Assembly: GCA_035943635.1 (NCBI GenBank)
Contig: DASZBX010000071.1
Coordinates: 124,001-188,000 of the forward strand
Source: DASZBX01 sp035943635
GTDB lineage: Bacteria; Actinomycetota; Actinomycetes; Streptomycetales; Catenulisporaceae
Length of the DNA: 64,000 bases
Direction of reading: 5' to 3'
The notes beneath the pieces were generated by a model. The model did not search any database and was not told the origin of the DNA. It was given only the letters and a program-made list of their open reading frames with translations. The first letter of the stretch is position 1. The number at the start of each line of letters is the position of its first letter. Below are positions 8,960-17,225 of this stretch, in pieces. Made by a program: the position numbers and the translations under genes.

Positions 8960-9253
8960 TCATGCACAGTCCCGGCAGACCGTCTGGCCGTTCCGTTCGA
9001 ACGCGAGCTGGGACTGGTGGTGCACCAAGAAGCACTTGGCGCAGGTGAACTCGTCGGCCTGCCGGGGCAGGACGCGCACGCTCAGTTCCTCGCCGGACAA
9101 GTCCGCGCCAGGAAGTTCGAGCGATTCCGCGTCGCCTTCGTCCAGGTCGACCACGCCGGCGGTCTTGTCGACCCGCCGGGCCTTGAGTTCCTCCAGCGAG
9201 TCCTCGTTCAGCTCGTCGTCGGTCTTGCGTGGGGTGTCGTAATCGGTAGCCAT
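8960..9253 (-). CDS. DUF4193 small zinc-binding protein
   Basis: 97 aa, acidic. N-terminal half is charged and likely disordered (KTDDELNEDSLEELKARR); C-terminal third has FTCAKCFLVHHQSQLA and VCRDC, two CxxC pairs that should bind Zn. Conserved in actinobacteria, function unknown. ATG at 9253 with GGGGAGAGGGA just upstream. Divergent from the carbonic anhydrase with about 210 bp of shared promoter DNA. Confidence 0.88.
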   Translation of the reverse strand: MATDYDTPRKTDDELNEDSLEELKARRVDKTAGVVDLDEGDAESLELPGADLSGEELSVRVLPRQADEFTCAKCFLVHHQSQLAFERNGQTVCRDCA

Positions 9254-9463
9254 CTTCCCTCTCCCCCTGTGGGCGGTTCACGTCTTCAGGGCACGTAACG
9301 TTTTTGGACCCGGACTTTGTGCCCGATCCGAGGCGCAGATTTTTCCCTACTTCAAGAGGTGTTACCTAACTGACACCCCTTGATTCCTCCGAAAGAGTGA
9401 TCTGAAAGCATAAGGCCACTGCACGACGCACCTTGCGCGCACCGTCCTGGAAAGGTGTCTCCC

Positions 9464-9982
9464 ATGGCCATCTACGCACTAGGCGACCTTGTACCCTCGA
9501 TCGACCCCGAAGCCTACATCCACCCGGAAGCAGTGGTGATCGGGCAGGTCACTGTGGGAGCCGGCAGCAGCGTCTGGCCTGGAGCGGTGCTGCGCGGAGA
9601 CTACGGGAAAATCGCTGTGGGCGAACAGACCTCGGTCCAGGACGGATCTGTGATCCACGCCACGGAGGACCTGCCGACCTTGATCGGAAACGAGTGTGTG
9701 ATTGGTCACATCGCCCATTTGGAGGGGTGTGTGATCGAGGACCGCTGTCTGATCGGTTCCGGTTCGGTGGTGCTGCAGCGGGTGCTGGTGCGCCGCGGCG
9801 CGCTCGTCGGCGCGGGCGCCGTGGTCTCCCCGGGCACCGAGGTGCCCAGCCGCGCGATGGCCCTGGGCGTCCCGGCCAAGATCCGGCTGGACGCCGTGCC
9901 CGAGGACATGGTCCTGGACGGCGTGCAGCGCTACGTCGCCAACGCCGCCCGCTACGGCCGCGAGCTGAAGCGGATCGGCTAG
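9464..9982 (+). CDS. Gamma-class carbonic anhydrase-like protein
   Basis: 172 aa left-handed beta-helix trimer protein. Zn-ligand histidines appear in the usual arrangement: VIHATED, IGHIAHLEG. Hexapeptide repeats (for example VGAGSSVWPGAVLRGD) run through residues 20-140. Homologues hydrate CO2 or are inactive paralogues (YrdA, PaaY), so activity is not assured. Start ATG at 9464 with GGAAAGG 8 nt upstream; the in-frame GTG at 9455 overlaps that site. The TAG stop is formed at the TA of a MITE-like element, but the C terminus has normal length. Confidence 0.88.
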   Translation: MAIYALGDLVPSIDPEAYIHPEAVVIGQVTVGAGSSVWPGAVLRGDYGKIAVGEQTSVQDGSVIHATEDLPTLIGNECVIGHIAHLEGCVIEDRCLIGSGSVVLQRVLVRRGALVGAGAVVSPGTEVPSRAMALGVPAKIRLDAVPEDMVLDGVQRYVANAARYGRELKRIG

Positions 9983-10179
9983 GCAGTGTTGGGGAATGTC
10001 CCAAGGCGCGAATCCGGTGATCGCCGTCGCCTGGCCGCACCGCACGCAACGGCACAGACGACCGAGTATGAGCCGTCCCGTGCGACGCGCCCATGCTCGG
10101 CGCCGACCAGATTCACCTCACCTACCAGCACAAACCGGCGGTCATGCCGTGGCCTTGACACATTCCCAAACACTGCCTA
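9980..10179. mobile_element. 200-bp MITE-like element with TA target duplication
   Basis: The 28 bases from 9979 (ctaggcagtgttggggaatg and on) match the reverse complement of 10153-10180 at 25 of 28 positions. TA flanks both ends (9980-9981 and 10178-10179), leaving 196 bp between, the pattern of IS630/Tc1-mariner derivatives. There is no transposase; short frames inside are not convincing. It sits between the carbonic anhydrase stop and the histidine kinase stop, so it may also act as a hairpin terminator. Confidence 0.65.
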
Positions 10180-10229
10180 GCAGAACCGCCAACGCCGCCG
10201 TCGCGCCGCCCGCCCGCCCGCCCCGGGCC

Positions 10230-11546
10230 TCAGCCCTGCCGGGGCCGGGTCGGGATCCAGACCCGCACGACCAGCCCGCCGCCGTCCCGCGGCCCGGCCG
10301 CGATCCGGCCCCGGTGCGCCGAGACCACGGACCGCACGATCGACAGGCCCAGCCCCGCGCCGCGGTCCTTCGGGTTCTTCCCGGCCCCCGGCCCGGTCAG
10401 CCGCCGGAACGGCTCGAACAGGCTCTCCACCAGCTCGGCGGGCACCTGCGGCCCGGAGTTGGCCACGACCAGCAGCCCGTACCGCTCCTGGTCGTAGGTC
10501 ACCACGTCGACCCAGCCCCCGGGCACGTTGTACCGCAGCGCGTTCTGCACCAGGTTGGTGGCCACCCGTTCCAGCAGGGTCGCGTCCCCGGCCACCGCGA
10601 CCGGCTGGAAGTCCGTGCGCAGGAACACCCCGGCGCCGGCCGCCTCGGCCGCGCACAACCCGGTGGTGCGCTCGGCCACGGCGGCCAGGTCCACCTCGGC
10701 CTCCTCCACGAGCGCGTTGTCCGCGCGGGCCAGGGCGAGCAGGCCCTCGATCATCCGCTCCGAGCGTTCGTTCGTGACCAGCAGCGAGTCGATCAGGGCG
10801 ACCGTGTCCGGCGGGGTGTCCGGGTCGGCCAGGGCCACCTCCAGCAGGGTGCGGTTGATCGCCAGCGGGGTGCGCAGCTCGTGCGAGGCGTTGCCGGTGA
10901 ACCGGCGCTGGCTCTGGAACGCGGCGTCGAGCCGGTCGAGCATCTCGTCGAACACGTCGGCCAGCTCGTGCAGCTCGTCGCTCGGCCCGGCCAGGGCCAG
11001 CCGCGGGGCCAGGTCCGTGCCGCGGACCAGTCCGGCCGGGCGCTGGGCGATCCGCCGGGCGGCCGCGGTGATCCGGCTCAGCGGCCGCAGCACCCGCCCG
11101 GACAGCCAGTAGCCGACCGCGAACACCACCACGCCGAACACCAGCAGGCACAGGAAACAGGTGGCCAACGTGTCGTGCAGGCTGTCCAGCCGCACCGCGT
11201 GGACGCAGGCGTGCTGGTAGTCGGCCAGGTTCCCCTTGCCCGCGGCCACGGCGGCCGCGATCTCCCGGGCGGTGACCTTGCACGAGACCGGCACGTCGAC
11301 CCGCGGATGGTTCGCCTGCCACTTGAGCACCAGGGACACCACGCCCATCAGGGCCAGCCCGGCCACGACGAACGACCCGCCGTACAGCAGGGTCAGCTTC
11401 GTGCGCACCCGCCAGCCGCGCCGGGGCACGGGCCTGGGCGGCGGCGCGGCGGCACTGTCCGAGGTGTACTGCCCGGAGGCCGTCAGCGGCACCACGGTGC
11501 GCCCCAGCGGATCCTCGTGGCCCTGTCCCGCGTCCTGGTCCGGCAC
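10230..11546 (-). CDS. Two-component sensor histidine kinase
   Basis: 438 aa membrane kinase. Two transmembrane helices (about residues 42-65 and 130-152) enclose a roughly 65-residue extracytoplasmic loop with two cysteines (SCKVT, QHACVHA). Then HAMP (GRVLRPLSRITAAARR), HisKA with the phospho-acceptor in ASHELRTPL, and HATPase_c with LVQNALRYN and RGAGLGLSIV. GTG start at 11546 lies 5 nt after the response regulator stop, so the two are translationally coupled. Signal unknown. The gene ends 50 bp before the MITE-like element. Confidence 0.93.
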   Translation of the reverse strand: MPDQDAGQGHEDPLGRTVVPLTASGQYTSDSAAAPPPRPVPRRGWRVRTKLTLLYGGSFVVAGLALMGVVSLVLKWQANHPRVDVPVSCKVTAREIAAAVAAGKGNLADYQHACVHAVRLDSLHDTLATCFLCLLVFGVVVFAVGYWLSGRVLRPLSRITAAARRIAQRPAGLVRGTDLAPRLALAGPSDELHELADVFDEMLDRLDAAFQSQRRFTGNASHELRTPLAINRTLLEVALADPDTPPDTVALIDSLLVTNERSERMIEGLLALARADNALVEEAEVDLAAVAERTTGLCAAEAAGAGVFLRTDFQPVAVAGDATLLERVATNLVQNALRYNVPGGWVDVVTYDQERYGLLVVANSGPQVPAELVESLFEPFRRLTGPGAGKNPKDRGAGLGLSIVRSVVSAHRGRIAAGPRDGGGLVVRVWIPTRPRQG

Positions 11547-11551
11547 GGCGC

Positions 11552-12208
11552 TCAGCCGATCCGGTAGCCGGCGCCGGGCACCGTGACCACCACGGCCGGC
11601 TCGCCCAGCCGGCGGCGCAGCGTCATCACCGTCACCCGGACCACGTTGGTGAACGGGTCGGTGTTCTCGTCCCAGGCCTTCTCCAGCAGCTGCTCGGTGC
11701 TCACCGCCGCGCCCCCGGCCCGCAGCAGCACCTCCAGCACGGCGAACTCCTTGGGCGAGAGCTGCACCGGCCGCCCGTCCCGGGTCACCTCCCGCCGGGC
11801 CGGGTCCAGCCGCAGCCCGGAGCGTTCCAGGACCGGCTTGACCGCGGGCGCCGAGCGGCGGCCCAGCGCCCGCACCCGGGCCACCAGCTCGGCGAACACG
11901 AACGGCTTGCCCAGGTAGTCGTCCGCGCCGAGGGAGAGCCCGGCCACCCGGTCCAGCACGTCGGCCGCAGCGGTCAGCATCAGGATCCGGGTCGGCGCCC
12001 CGGACTCCACGATCCGCCGGCACACCTCGTCCCCGGACATCATCGGCAGGTCCCGGTCCAGCACCACCACGTCGTACTCGTTGACCGAGGTGTACTCCCA
12101 CGCCGAGGCGCCGTCGTACACCACGTCCACGGCCATCGTCTCGCGCCGCAGCCCCTTGGCGATGGCGTCGGCCAGCAACTCTTCGTCCTCCACGACCAAC
12201 ACCCGCAT
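11552..12208 (-). CDS. OmpR-family response regulator
   Basis: 218 aa. Receiver domain (1-115) with VEDEE, phospho-acceptor D51 region VVLDRDLP, switch LTA, and KPF; C-terminal winged helix (about 125-218) with NVVRVTVMTLRRRLG and a GAGYRI ending. ATG at 12208 has GGAGAGG about 8 nt upstream; longer readings extend into non-coding DNA. Pairs with the kinase immediately downstream and probably regulates its own promoter (12209-12400). Confidence 0.93.
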   Translation of the reverse strand: MRVLVVEDEELLADAIAKGLRRETMAVDVVYDGASAWEYTSVNEYDVVVLDRDLPMMSGDEVCRRIVESGAPTRILMLTAAADVLDRVAGLSLGADDYLGKPFVFAELVARVRALGRRSAPAVKPVLERSGLRLDPARREVTRDGRPVQLSPKEFAVLEVLLRAGGAAVSTEQLLEKAWDENTDPFTNVVRVTVMTLRRRLGEPAVVVTVPGAGYRIG

Positions 12209-12426
12209 GTAAGCGCCTCTCCAACCAGATCCGGCCGGCCGGCCAACGGCAGGCGACGGCCCGGCCAACACATGTGGCCCGGCAGGCAAGCCTGCCGGAA
12301 CGAAGGTAAGAACCGCGTCAAAAGTGCCGGTCTCCCAGATGTTTTCGCCATGTTGCGGTTTGGCAGTGCCGGGCACCGGGAAGCTTGGCCCAAACGGATG
12401 AAGCCACCGCAAGGAGTCATTTGGCC

Positions 12427-12618
12427 ATGGGAGAGTTCACCGCTCGTCTGCACCAGCGCATCACCGACACCGAGTGCGCGCTGCGGCGCGCCATCAGCAC
12501 CAAGGACGTCTACGGCGCCCAGGTCGAGCAGGGCGAACTGGATTCGCTCCTGCGCATCGCCCGGGAACACGGCGTGGAGCACCGGATGGACCGCGGTGCG
12601 GCGAACCTCGTCTTCTGA
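12427..12618 (+). CDS. Small conserved-looking protein, 63 aa
   Basis: Unrecognised family. MGEFTARLHQRITDTECALR followed by a helical, charged protein ending in NLVF; no cysteine, no membrane segment; likely two amphipathic helices. Third-position GC is as high as in neighbouring genes and AAGGAG (12411-12416) lies 10 nt before the ATG, so it is very probably real. It is divergent from the response regulator and convergent with the phosphatase gene. No function assigned. Confidence 0.72.
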   Translation: MGEFTARLHQRITDTECALRRAISTKDVYGAQVEQGELDSLLRIAREHGVEHRMDRGAANLVF

Positions 12619-12680
12619 GTCCGCCTGCGCACCCGCACGTTCCGCCGCCGCGTGACCGGCTGAGCCCGAAGGCCCCAGCC

Positions 12681-13481
12681 TCAGTAGTCGTCCCGGTCGG
12701 CACCGAGCTCCACCAGCACATCGTGAAGCAATCCGAATGTGGCGGCCGACGCCGCCAAGGTCATCGCCTCGGAAGCCTGCGCCCCGCGGAACCCCGCGAC
12801 CGTCGCGCCCGCCTCCGCCGCGATCAGGCCGCCGGCCGAACGGTCCCAGACCTGCGTGCCCCGCTCGAAGTAGGCATCGACCCGGCCGCACGCCACCGAG
12901 CACAGGTCCAGGGCCGCCGACCCGGCGCGCCGGATGTCCCGCACCCGGGGAAGCAGCCCCGCGACGACCGCGCCCTGCCGATCCCGCCGAGCCGCCTGGT
13001 ACCCGAACCCGGTGGCCACCAGCGCGCCCGCCAGACCGGTGTCCGAGCGCACCGCGATCTGCCGGCCGTTGCACCATGCGCCGCCGCCCAGCCAGCCCGT
13101 GTAGACCTCGCCCAGCCGCGGCGCGGCCACCGCCCCGGCCACGGTGACGCCGTCCACCTCCACCCCGATCGACACCGCCCAGGCGGGCAGGTCGTAGAGG
13201 TAGTTCACCGTGCCGTCGATCGGGTCCACCACCCAGGTCACGCCGGAGCTGCCGGCCTGCCCGCCGCCCTCCTCGCCGAGCACCGCGTCACCCGGCCGGG
13301 CGAGCGCGATCCGGTCCCGGATCAGCCGCTCGGCCGCGGTGTCCATCTCGGTGACCACGTCGGTCGGGCTGGACTTGGTGCTGAGCACCCCGAGGTCGCC
13401 GGGCCGGCCGTGCACGAGCAGCCGCCCGGCCTCCTCGGCGATCTCCCGGGCCAGGTCGGCCAGTTTCGACGGCTCTTCCAC
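12681..13481 (-). CDS. Inositol monophosphatase family protein
   Basis: 266 aa Mg-dependent phosphatase. Motifs: SSPTDVVTEMDTAAE, metal ligands GEEGG and WVVDPIDGTVNYLY, and late WDRSAGGLIAAEAGA. Substrate could be inositol-1-phosphate, histidinol phosphate or another sugar phosphate. I take the GTG at 13481, which has GAGGG about 7 nt upstream; the GTG at 13487 abuts that site. It follows the ferrochelatase gene by about 80 nt on the same strand and could share its transcript. Confidence 0.9.
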   Translation of the reverse strand: MEEPSKLADLAREIAEEAGRLLVHGRPGDLGVLSTKSSPTDVVTEMDTAAERLIRDRIALARPGDAVLGEEGGGQAGSSGVTWVVDPIDGTVNYLYDLPAWAVSIGVEVDGVTVAGAVAAPRLGEVYTGWLGGGAWCNGRQIAVRSDTGLAGALVATGFGYQAARRDRQGAVVAGLLPRVRDIRRAGSAALDLCSVACGRVDAYFERGTQVWDRSAGGLIAAEAGATVAGFRGAQASEAMTLAASAATFGLLHDVLVELGADRDDY

Positions 13482-13561
13482 GCGCACTCCCTCATCGATG
13501 GCGGTCTGCGCAATCGCCGGGCCGTGCGGGCGGCTGCGCCCCGGGCCCCGGCGGCGCTGTC

Positions 13562-14638
13562 TCAGTCGCTGCCGCACAGGGCCGGCTTGGGCCCGCGCGG
13601 GTTGGGGCAGCATCCGGCCACGCAGCGCCCGGGCCGCACGCCCAGTCCGCTCAGCGCGGCCGGCCGGACCGCCGCGCCGCCCGCCCGGGCCGCCTGCTCC
13701 AGCACCAGGTCGAGGATCGCGGCCACGAACTCGCCGTCCACGCCCACCGTCGCTGCCCGGGCGAACGGCAGGCCGAGCTTACGGGCCGTGGCCGCGGCTT
13801 GGGTGTCGAGATCGTAAACAACCTCCATGTGATCGGAGACGAACCCGATCGGCACCACCACGGCCGCCCGCGCCCCGGCCGCGTGGCGGGCGTCGAGGTG
13901 GTCGTTGACGTCCGGTTCCAGCCACGGCTGGGACGGCGGCCCGCTGCGGCTGCAGTAGACCAGGGCGGCCGGGTGCCGCGTCCCGGTCGCGGCGGCCACG
14001 CCCTCGGCGACCAGGCCCATGACGGCCTCGTGCTGGGCCACGTAGTCGCTGGACTCGGCCAGCACCAGCGGCAGGGAATGGGTGACGAAGACCAGCTCCG
14101 CGGCGTCGCGCACCGGCTCGTCCAACTCCGCCAGGGCCCGCACGGTCGAGCGCACCATCGGGCCGACGAAGCCCGGGTGGTCGAAGTAGGCCCGGATCCG
14201 GTCGAACTCCAGCCCCTGCGCCGCCGGGCCGGCCTCGGCCACGGCCCCCGCCAGGTCCTCGCGGTACTGCCGGCACCCGGAATACGAGGAGTAGGCCGAG
14301 GTGACGAACACCAGCACGCGCCGGCGCCCGTCCGCCGCGAGTTCGCGGACGGTGTCGGCGAGGAAGGGCTTGCAGTTGCGGTTGCCCCAGTAGACCGGCA
14401 GGTCCAGGCCGTGCCCGGCGAACTGCGCCTCCAGCGCGGCGATCAGCGCGCGGCACTGCCCGTTGATCGGGCTGACCCCGCCGAACTCGGCGTAGTGCGC
14501 ACCCACCTCGGCCAGCCGCTCGTCCGGGATCCCGCGCCCGCGCGTGACGTTGCGCAGGAACGGCAGGACGTCGTCGGGCCCCTCCGGGCCGCCGAAGGAC
14601 AAGAACAGGAGCGCGTCATAAGGTGCGGCCGAAGACAT
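13562..14638 (-). CDS. hemH: Ferrochelatase (coproporphyrin III type expected in actinobacteria)
   Basis: Inserts Fe2+ into a porphyrin in heme synthesis; actinobacterial enzymes (also called CpfC) use coproporphyrin III. 358 aa. Catalytic His in FVTSAYSSYSGC context region and FVTHSLPL, plus VVPIGFVSDHMEVVYDLD with the conserved Glu. The C terminus has CVAGCC and a final CG, together with an upstream Cys forming the [2Fe-2S] set found in actinobacterial ferrochelatases. ATG at 14638 with an AGGATGG site close by. Divergent from the lactone oxidase, followed by the inositol monophosphatase. Confidence 0.94.
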   Translation of the reverse strand: MSSAAPYDALLFLSFGGPEGPDDVLPFLRNVTRGRGIPDERLAEVGAHYAEFGGVSPINGQCRALIAALEAQFAGHGLDLPVYWGNRNCKPFLADTVRELAADGRRRVLVFVTSAYSSYSGCRQYREDLAGAVAEAGPAAQGLEFDRIRAYFDHPGFVGPMVRSTVRALAELDEPVRDAAELVFVTHSLPLVLAESSDYVAQHEAVMGLVAEGVAAATGTRHPAALVYCSRSGPPSQPWLEPDVNDHLDARHAAGARAAVVVPIGFVSDHMEVVYDLDTQAAATARKLGLPFARAATVGVDGEFVAAILDLVLEQAARAGGAAVRPAALSGLGVRPGRCVAGCCPNPRGPKPALCGSD

Positions 14639-14873
14639 GGATCCATCCTCGCACGTCGCGCCGGACGGCTCGCAAGCAGCGTGCGGACCGCGCGTCCCGG
14701 CGGCGGCGGACCCCGCCGGATCCGGGCCGGGCCTTGACGCCCGGCCCCGGGTCGCGTTGGCTTACCACCCGCAGGCAGCGGCGGCCCGGCCGGCCCGGAC
14801 CGGCTGCGCGGGCGGCCCGGCCCGCGGCCCTGCACCGACACCACGACGTCCACAGAAGGGGCCGACAGCGGCG

Positions 14874-16196
14874 ATGAGCGCACCCACGGTGACCACCCCG
14901 ACCCGCACCTGGCAGAACTGGGCCGGGAACCAGCGGGCCCAGGTCCGCCGGATCGCCACCCCGGCCGGCCCGGCCCAGACGGCCGAGGCCGTGCGCGAGG
15001 CGGTCGGCCAGGGGCTGCGGGTCAAACCCGTGGGCGCCGGCCACTCGTTCACCGCGGCGGCCGCCACCGACGGGGTGCTGATCCGGCTGGACCAGCTCAC
15101 CCGGCTGCGCTCGGCCGACCGGGCCAGCGGCCTGGTCACGGTCGAGGCCGGGATGCCGCTGTGGCGGCTGAACGAGCTGTTGGCCGAGCAGGGCCTGGCG
15201 CTGACCAACATGGGCGACATCCAGGCCCAGACCGTCTCCGGCGCCATCGGCACCGGCACCCACGGCACCGGCCGGGCCAGCGCCTCGATCGCCGCGCAGG
15301 TGGCCGGGCTGGAGATCGTGCTCGCGGACGGCTCCGTGGTCGCGTGCAACGCCGCCGAGCACCCGGACCTGTTCGAGGCGGCCCGGATCGGCCTGGGCTG
15401 CATCGGCGTGATCACCGCGGTCACCTTCCGGACCGAGCCGACGTTCCTGCTCACCGCGCAGGAACAGCCGATGCCGTTCGACCGGGTGCTGGACTCCTTC
15501 GACCAGCTGTGCGCCGAGAACGAGCACTTCGAGTTCTTCTGGTTCCCGCACACCGGCTCCGCCCTGGTCAAACGCAACAACCGGGCCGGCGGCCCGGCCC
15601 GGCCGCTGACCCGCCGCCGGGCCTGGCTGGAGGACGAGTTCCTGGCCAACACGGTCTTCGCCGGCGCCTGCCGGCTCAGCCGGGCCGCGCCGCGGGCCGT
15701 GCCCGGCATCAACCACCTGGCCGCCCGGGCCCTGTCCGCGCGGACCTACACCGACCGCTCGGACAAGGTGTTCACCTCCCCGCGGACCTTCAAGTTCCTG
15801 GAGATGGAGTACGCCCTGCCGCGCGAGTCGGCCGCCAGTGCGCTGCGCGAGGTACGCCGCGCGATCGACGCCTCCGGCCTGCGGATCAGCATGCCGGTCG
15901 AGGTCCGGGTGGCCCCGGCCGACGAGCTGTGGCTGTCCACCGCGCACGGCCGGGACACCGCCTACCTGGCCTTCCACATGTTCCAGGGCACCAGCCCGAC
16001 CGAGTACTTCGAGATCGTCGAAGCCGTCATGGTCGCCCACGACGGCCGCCCGCACTGGGGCAAGCTGCACACCCGGGACGCCGCCTACCTGGCCAAGAGC
16101 TACCCGCGGTTCGAGGACTTCCTGAAGGTGCGGGACAAGACCGACCCGGACCGGGTCTTCGGCAACGCGTACTCGCGCCGGGTGCTCGGGTCCTGA
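14874..16196 (+). CDS. FAD-dependent sugar-1,4-lactone / alditol oxidase
   Basis: 440 aa member of the vanillyl-alcohol-oxidase fold: FAD_binding_4 domain (about 25-165) and C-terminal ALO domain. VGAGHSFTAAA contains the histidine that covalently holds FAD in this family; GTGTHGTG binds the pyrophosphate; the HWGK motif near residue 394 is the active-site signature of aldonolactone oxidases. Could oxidise D-arabinono- or L-gulono-lactone, or an alditol such as xylitol. ATG at 14874; 235 bp of shared upstream DNA with ferrochelatase. Confidence 0.9.
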   Translation: MSAPTVTTPTRTWQNWAGNQRAQVRRIATPAGPAQTAEAVREAVGQGLRVKPVGAGHSFTAAAATDGVLIRLDQLTRLRSADRASGLVTVEAGMPLWRLNELLAEQGLALTNMGDIQAQTVSGAIGTGTHGTGRASASIAAQVAGLEIVLADGSVVACNAAEHPDLFEAARIGLGCIGVITAVTFRTEPTFLLTAQEQPMPFDRVLDSFDQLCAENEHFEFFWFPHTGSALVKRNNRAGGPARPLTRRRAWLEDEFLANTVFAGACRLSRAAPRAVPGINHLAARALSARTYTDRSDKVFTSPRTFKFLEMEYALPRESAASALREVRRAIDASGLRISMPVEVRVAPADELWLSTAHGRDTAYLAFHMFQGTSPTEYFEIVEAVMVAHDGRPHWGKLHTRDAAYLAKSYPRFEDFLKVRDKTDPDRVFGNAYSRRVLGS

Positions 16197-16257
16197 CCCC
16201 GGCTCCGAATGCCGGGCCGGGGCTGGGCGCGCGCTTCGGCTACCCACCCGGCGCGTT

Positions 16258-16397
16258 TCACCCGTCCGGCGCTGATGATGCGGCCGCAGGGCTCTCCCAG
16301 GCGCCGACGGCCCGGTCCAGCCACTCCGCGAGCAGCGCTCGCCCTCGGTGAGCCGTACCAGCTGCGGCACGACCGTCCGGAACGCGACGGTCGCCTC
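16258..16397 (-). pseudogene. Possible frameshifted coding remnant after dapF
   Basis: Just past the dapF stop, one minus frame reads EATVAFRTVVPQLVRLTEGE and another continues ALLAEWLDRAVGAWES to a TGA at 16258-16260. Joined by a frameshift the two halves look like one amphipathic helical protein. No start codon or ribosome site is evident. Weak evidence; could be chance in GC-rich DNA. Confidence 0.25.
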
Positions 16398-16406
16398 AGC
16401 CGGGCG

Positions 16407-17225
16407 TCACCGCAGTTCGCCGTCGGCGACCAGGACCGCCGGGCCGGTCATCTCCACCCGGCCGTCCGCGCGCTCGACGATCACCAGCCGCCCGCCCGGC
16501 ACGTCCACCACGTACGGCGTCTCCCGCGGCGCGCCCTCCCGCCGCGCCGCGGCGATCATCACCGCGCACGCGCCGGTCCCGCAGGACCTCGTCTCCCCGG
16601 AGCCGCGCTCGAACACGCGCATCCGGACATGGTGCTCGGCCACCGGGGCGACGAACTCGATATTCACTCCATGGGGGTACACGGAAGCAGGCTTGAACTC
16701 CGGCGCCTCCAGCAGCCGACCGGCCTCGGCGACGTCGCCCACGAACACCACCGCGTGCGGATTGCCCATGTCCACATTCACCGCCTGCTGCCACTCCCCG
16801 CCGACCCACACCTGCGCTTGCTCGTCGAGCACTCGCGGCACGCGCATCGTGACCGTGATGTCCCCCTGCTCCGGAACGACGACGTGCTTGACCCCGTCGC
16901 GGGTGCCCACCCCGAACTCGCCGGCCGGCATCAGCCCCTGGTCCACGAGATACCGGGCGAACACGCGCACGCCGTTCCCGCACATCTCCGCGAGCGAGCC
17001 GTCGCTGTTGCGGTAGTCCATGAACCACTCGGCGCCGGACGCCTGGTCCTCGAAGCCCTCGGCGTGCACGGTGCGCACCACCCGCAGCAGCCCGTCCGCG
17101 CCCACCCCGGCCCGCCGGTCGCAGGCCGCGGCGACCCACGCCGCGTCCGGCCGGAAGGTACCGTCCGGGTCGGCGACTATCAGGAAGTCGTTCTCGGTCC
17201 CGTGGCCCTTGGTAAATCGGATCAT
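16407..17225 (-). CDS. dapF: Diaminopimelate epimerase
   Basis: Converts LL- to meso-diaminopimelate for lysine and peptidoglycan. 272 aa. The two catalytic cysteines are in NSDGSLAEMCGNGVR and SCGTGACA. The ATG at 17225 overlaps the miaA TGA (ATGA), so dapF is translationally coupled to miaA, as in other actinobacteria. Confidence 0.97.
   Translation of the reverse strand: MIRFTKGHGTENDFLIVADPDGTFRPDAAWVAAACDRRAGVGADGLLRVVRTVHAEGFEDQASGAEWFMDYRNSDGSLAEMCGNGVRVFARYLVDQGLMPAGEFGVGTRDGVKHVVVPEQGDITVTMRVPRVLDEQAQVWVGGEWQQAVNVDMGNPHAVVFVGDVAEAGRLLEAPEFKPASVYPHGVNIEFVAPVAEHHVRMRVFERGSGETRSCGTGACAVMIAAARREGAPRETPYVVDVPGGRLVIVERADGRVEMTGPAVLVADGELR

Noticed and set aside
9982..10177. Small protein encoded within the MITE-like element
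   Set aside because: 64-aa frames on both strands start and end in the terminal repeats and have no coding bias.
14616..16370. 584-codon open frame on the minus strand opposite the lactone oxidase
   Set aside because: Antisense shadow; the plus frame has the FAD-binding and HWGK motifs.
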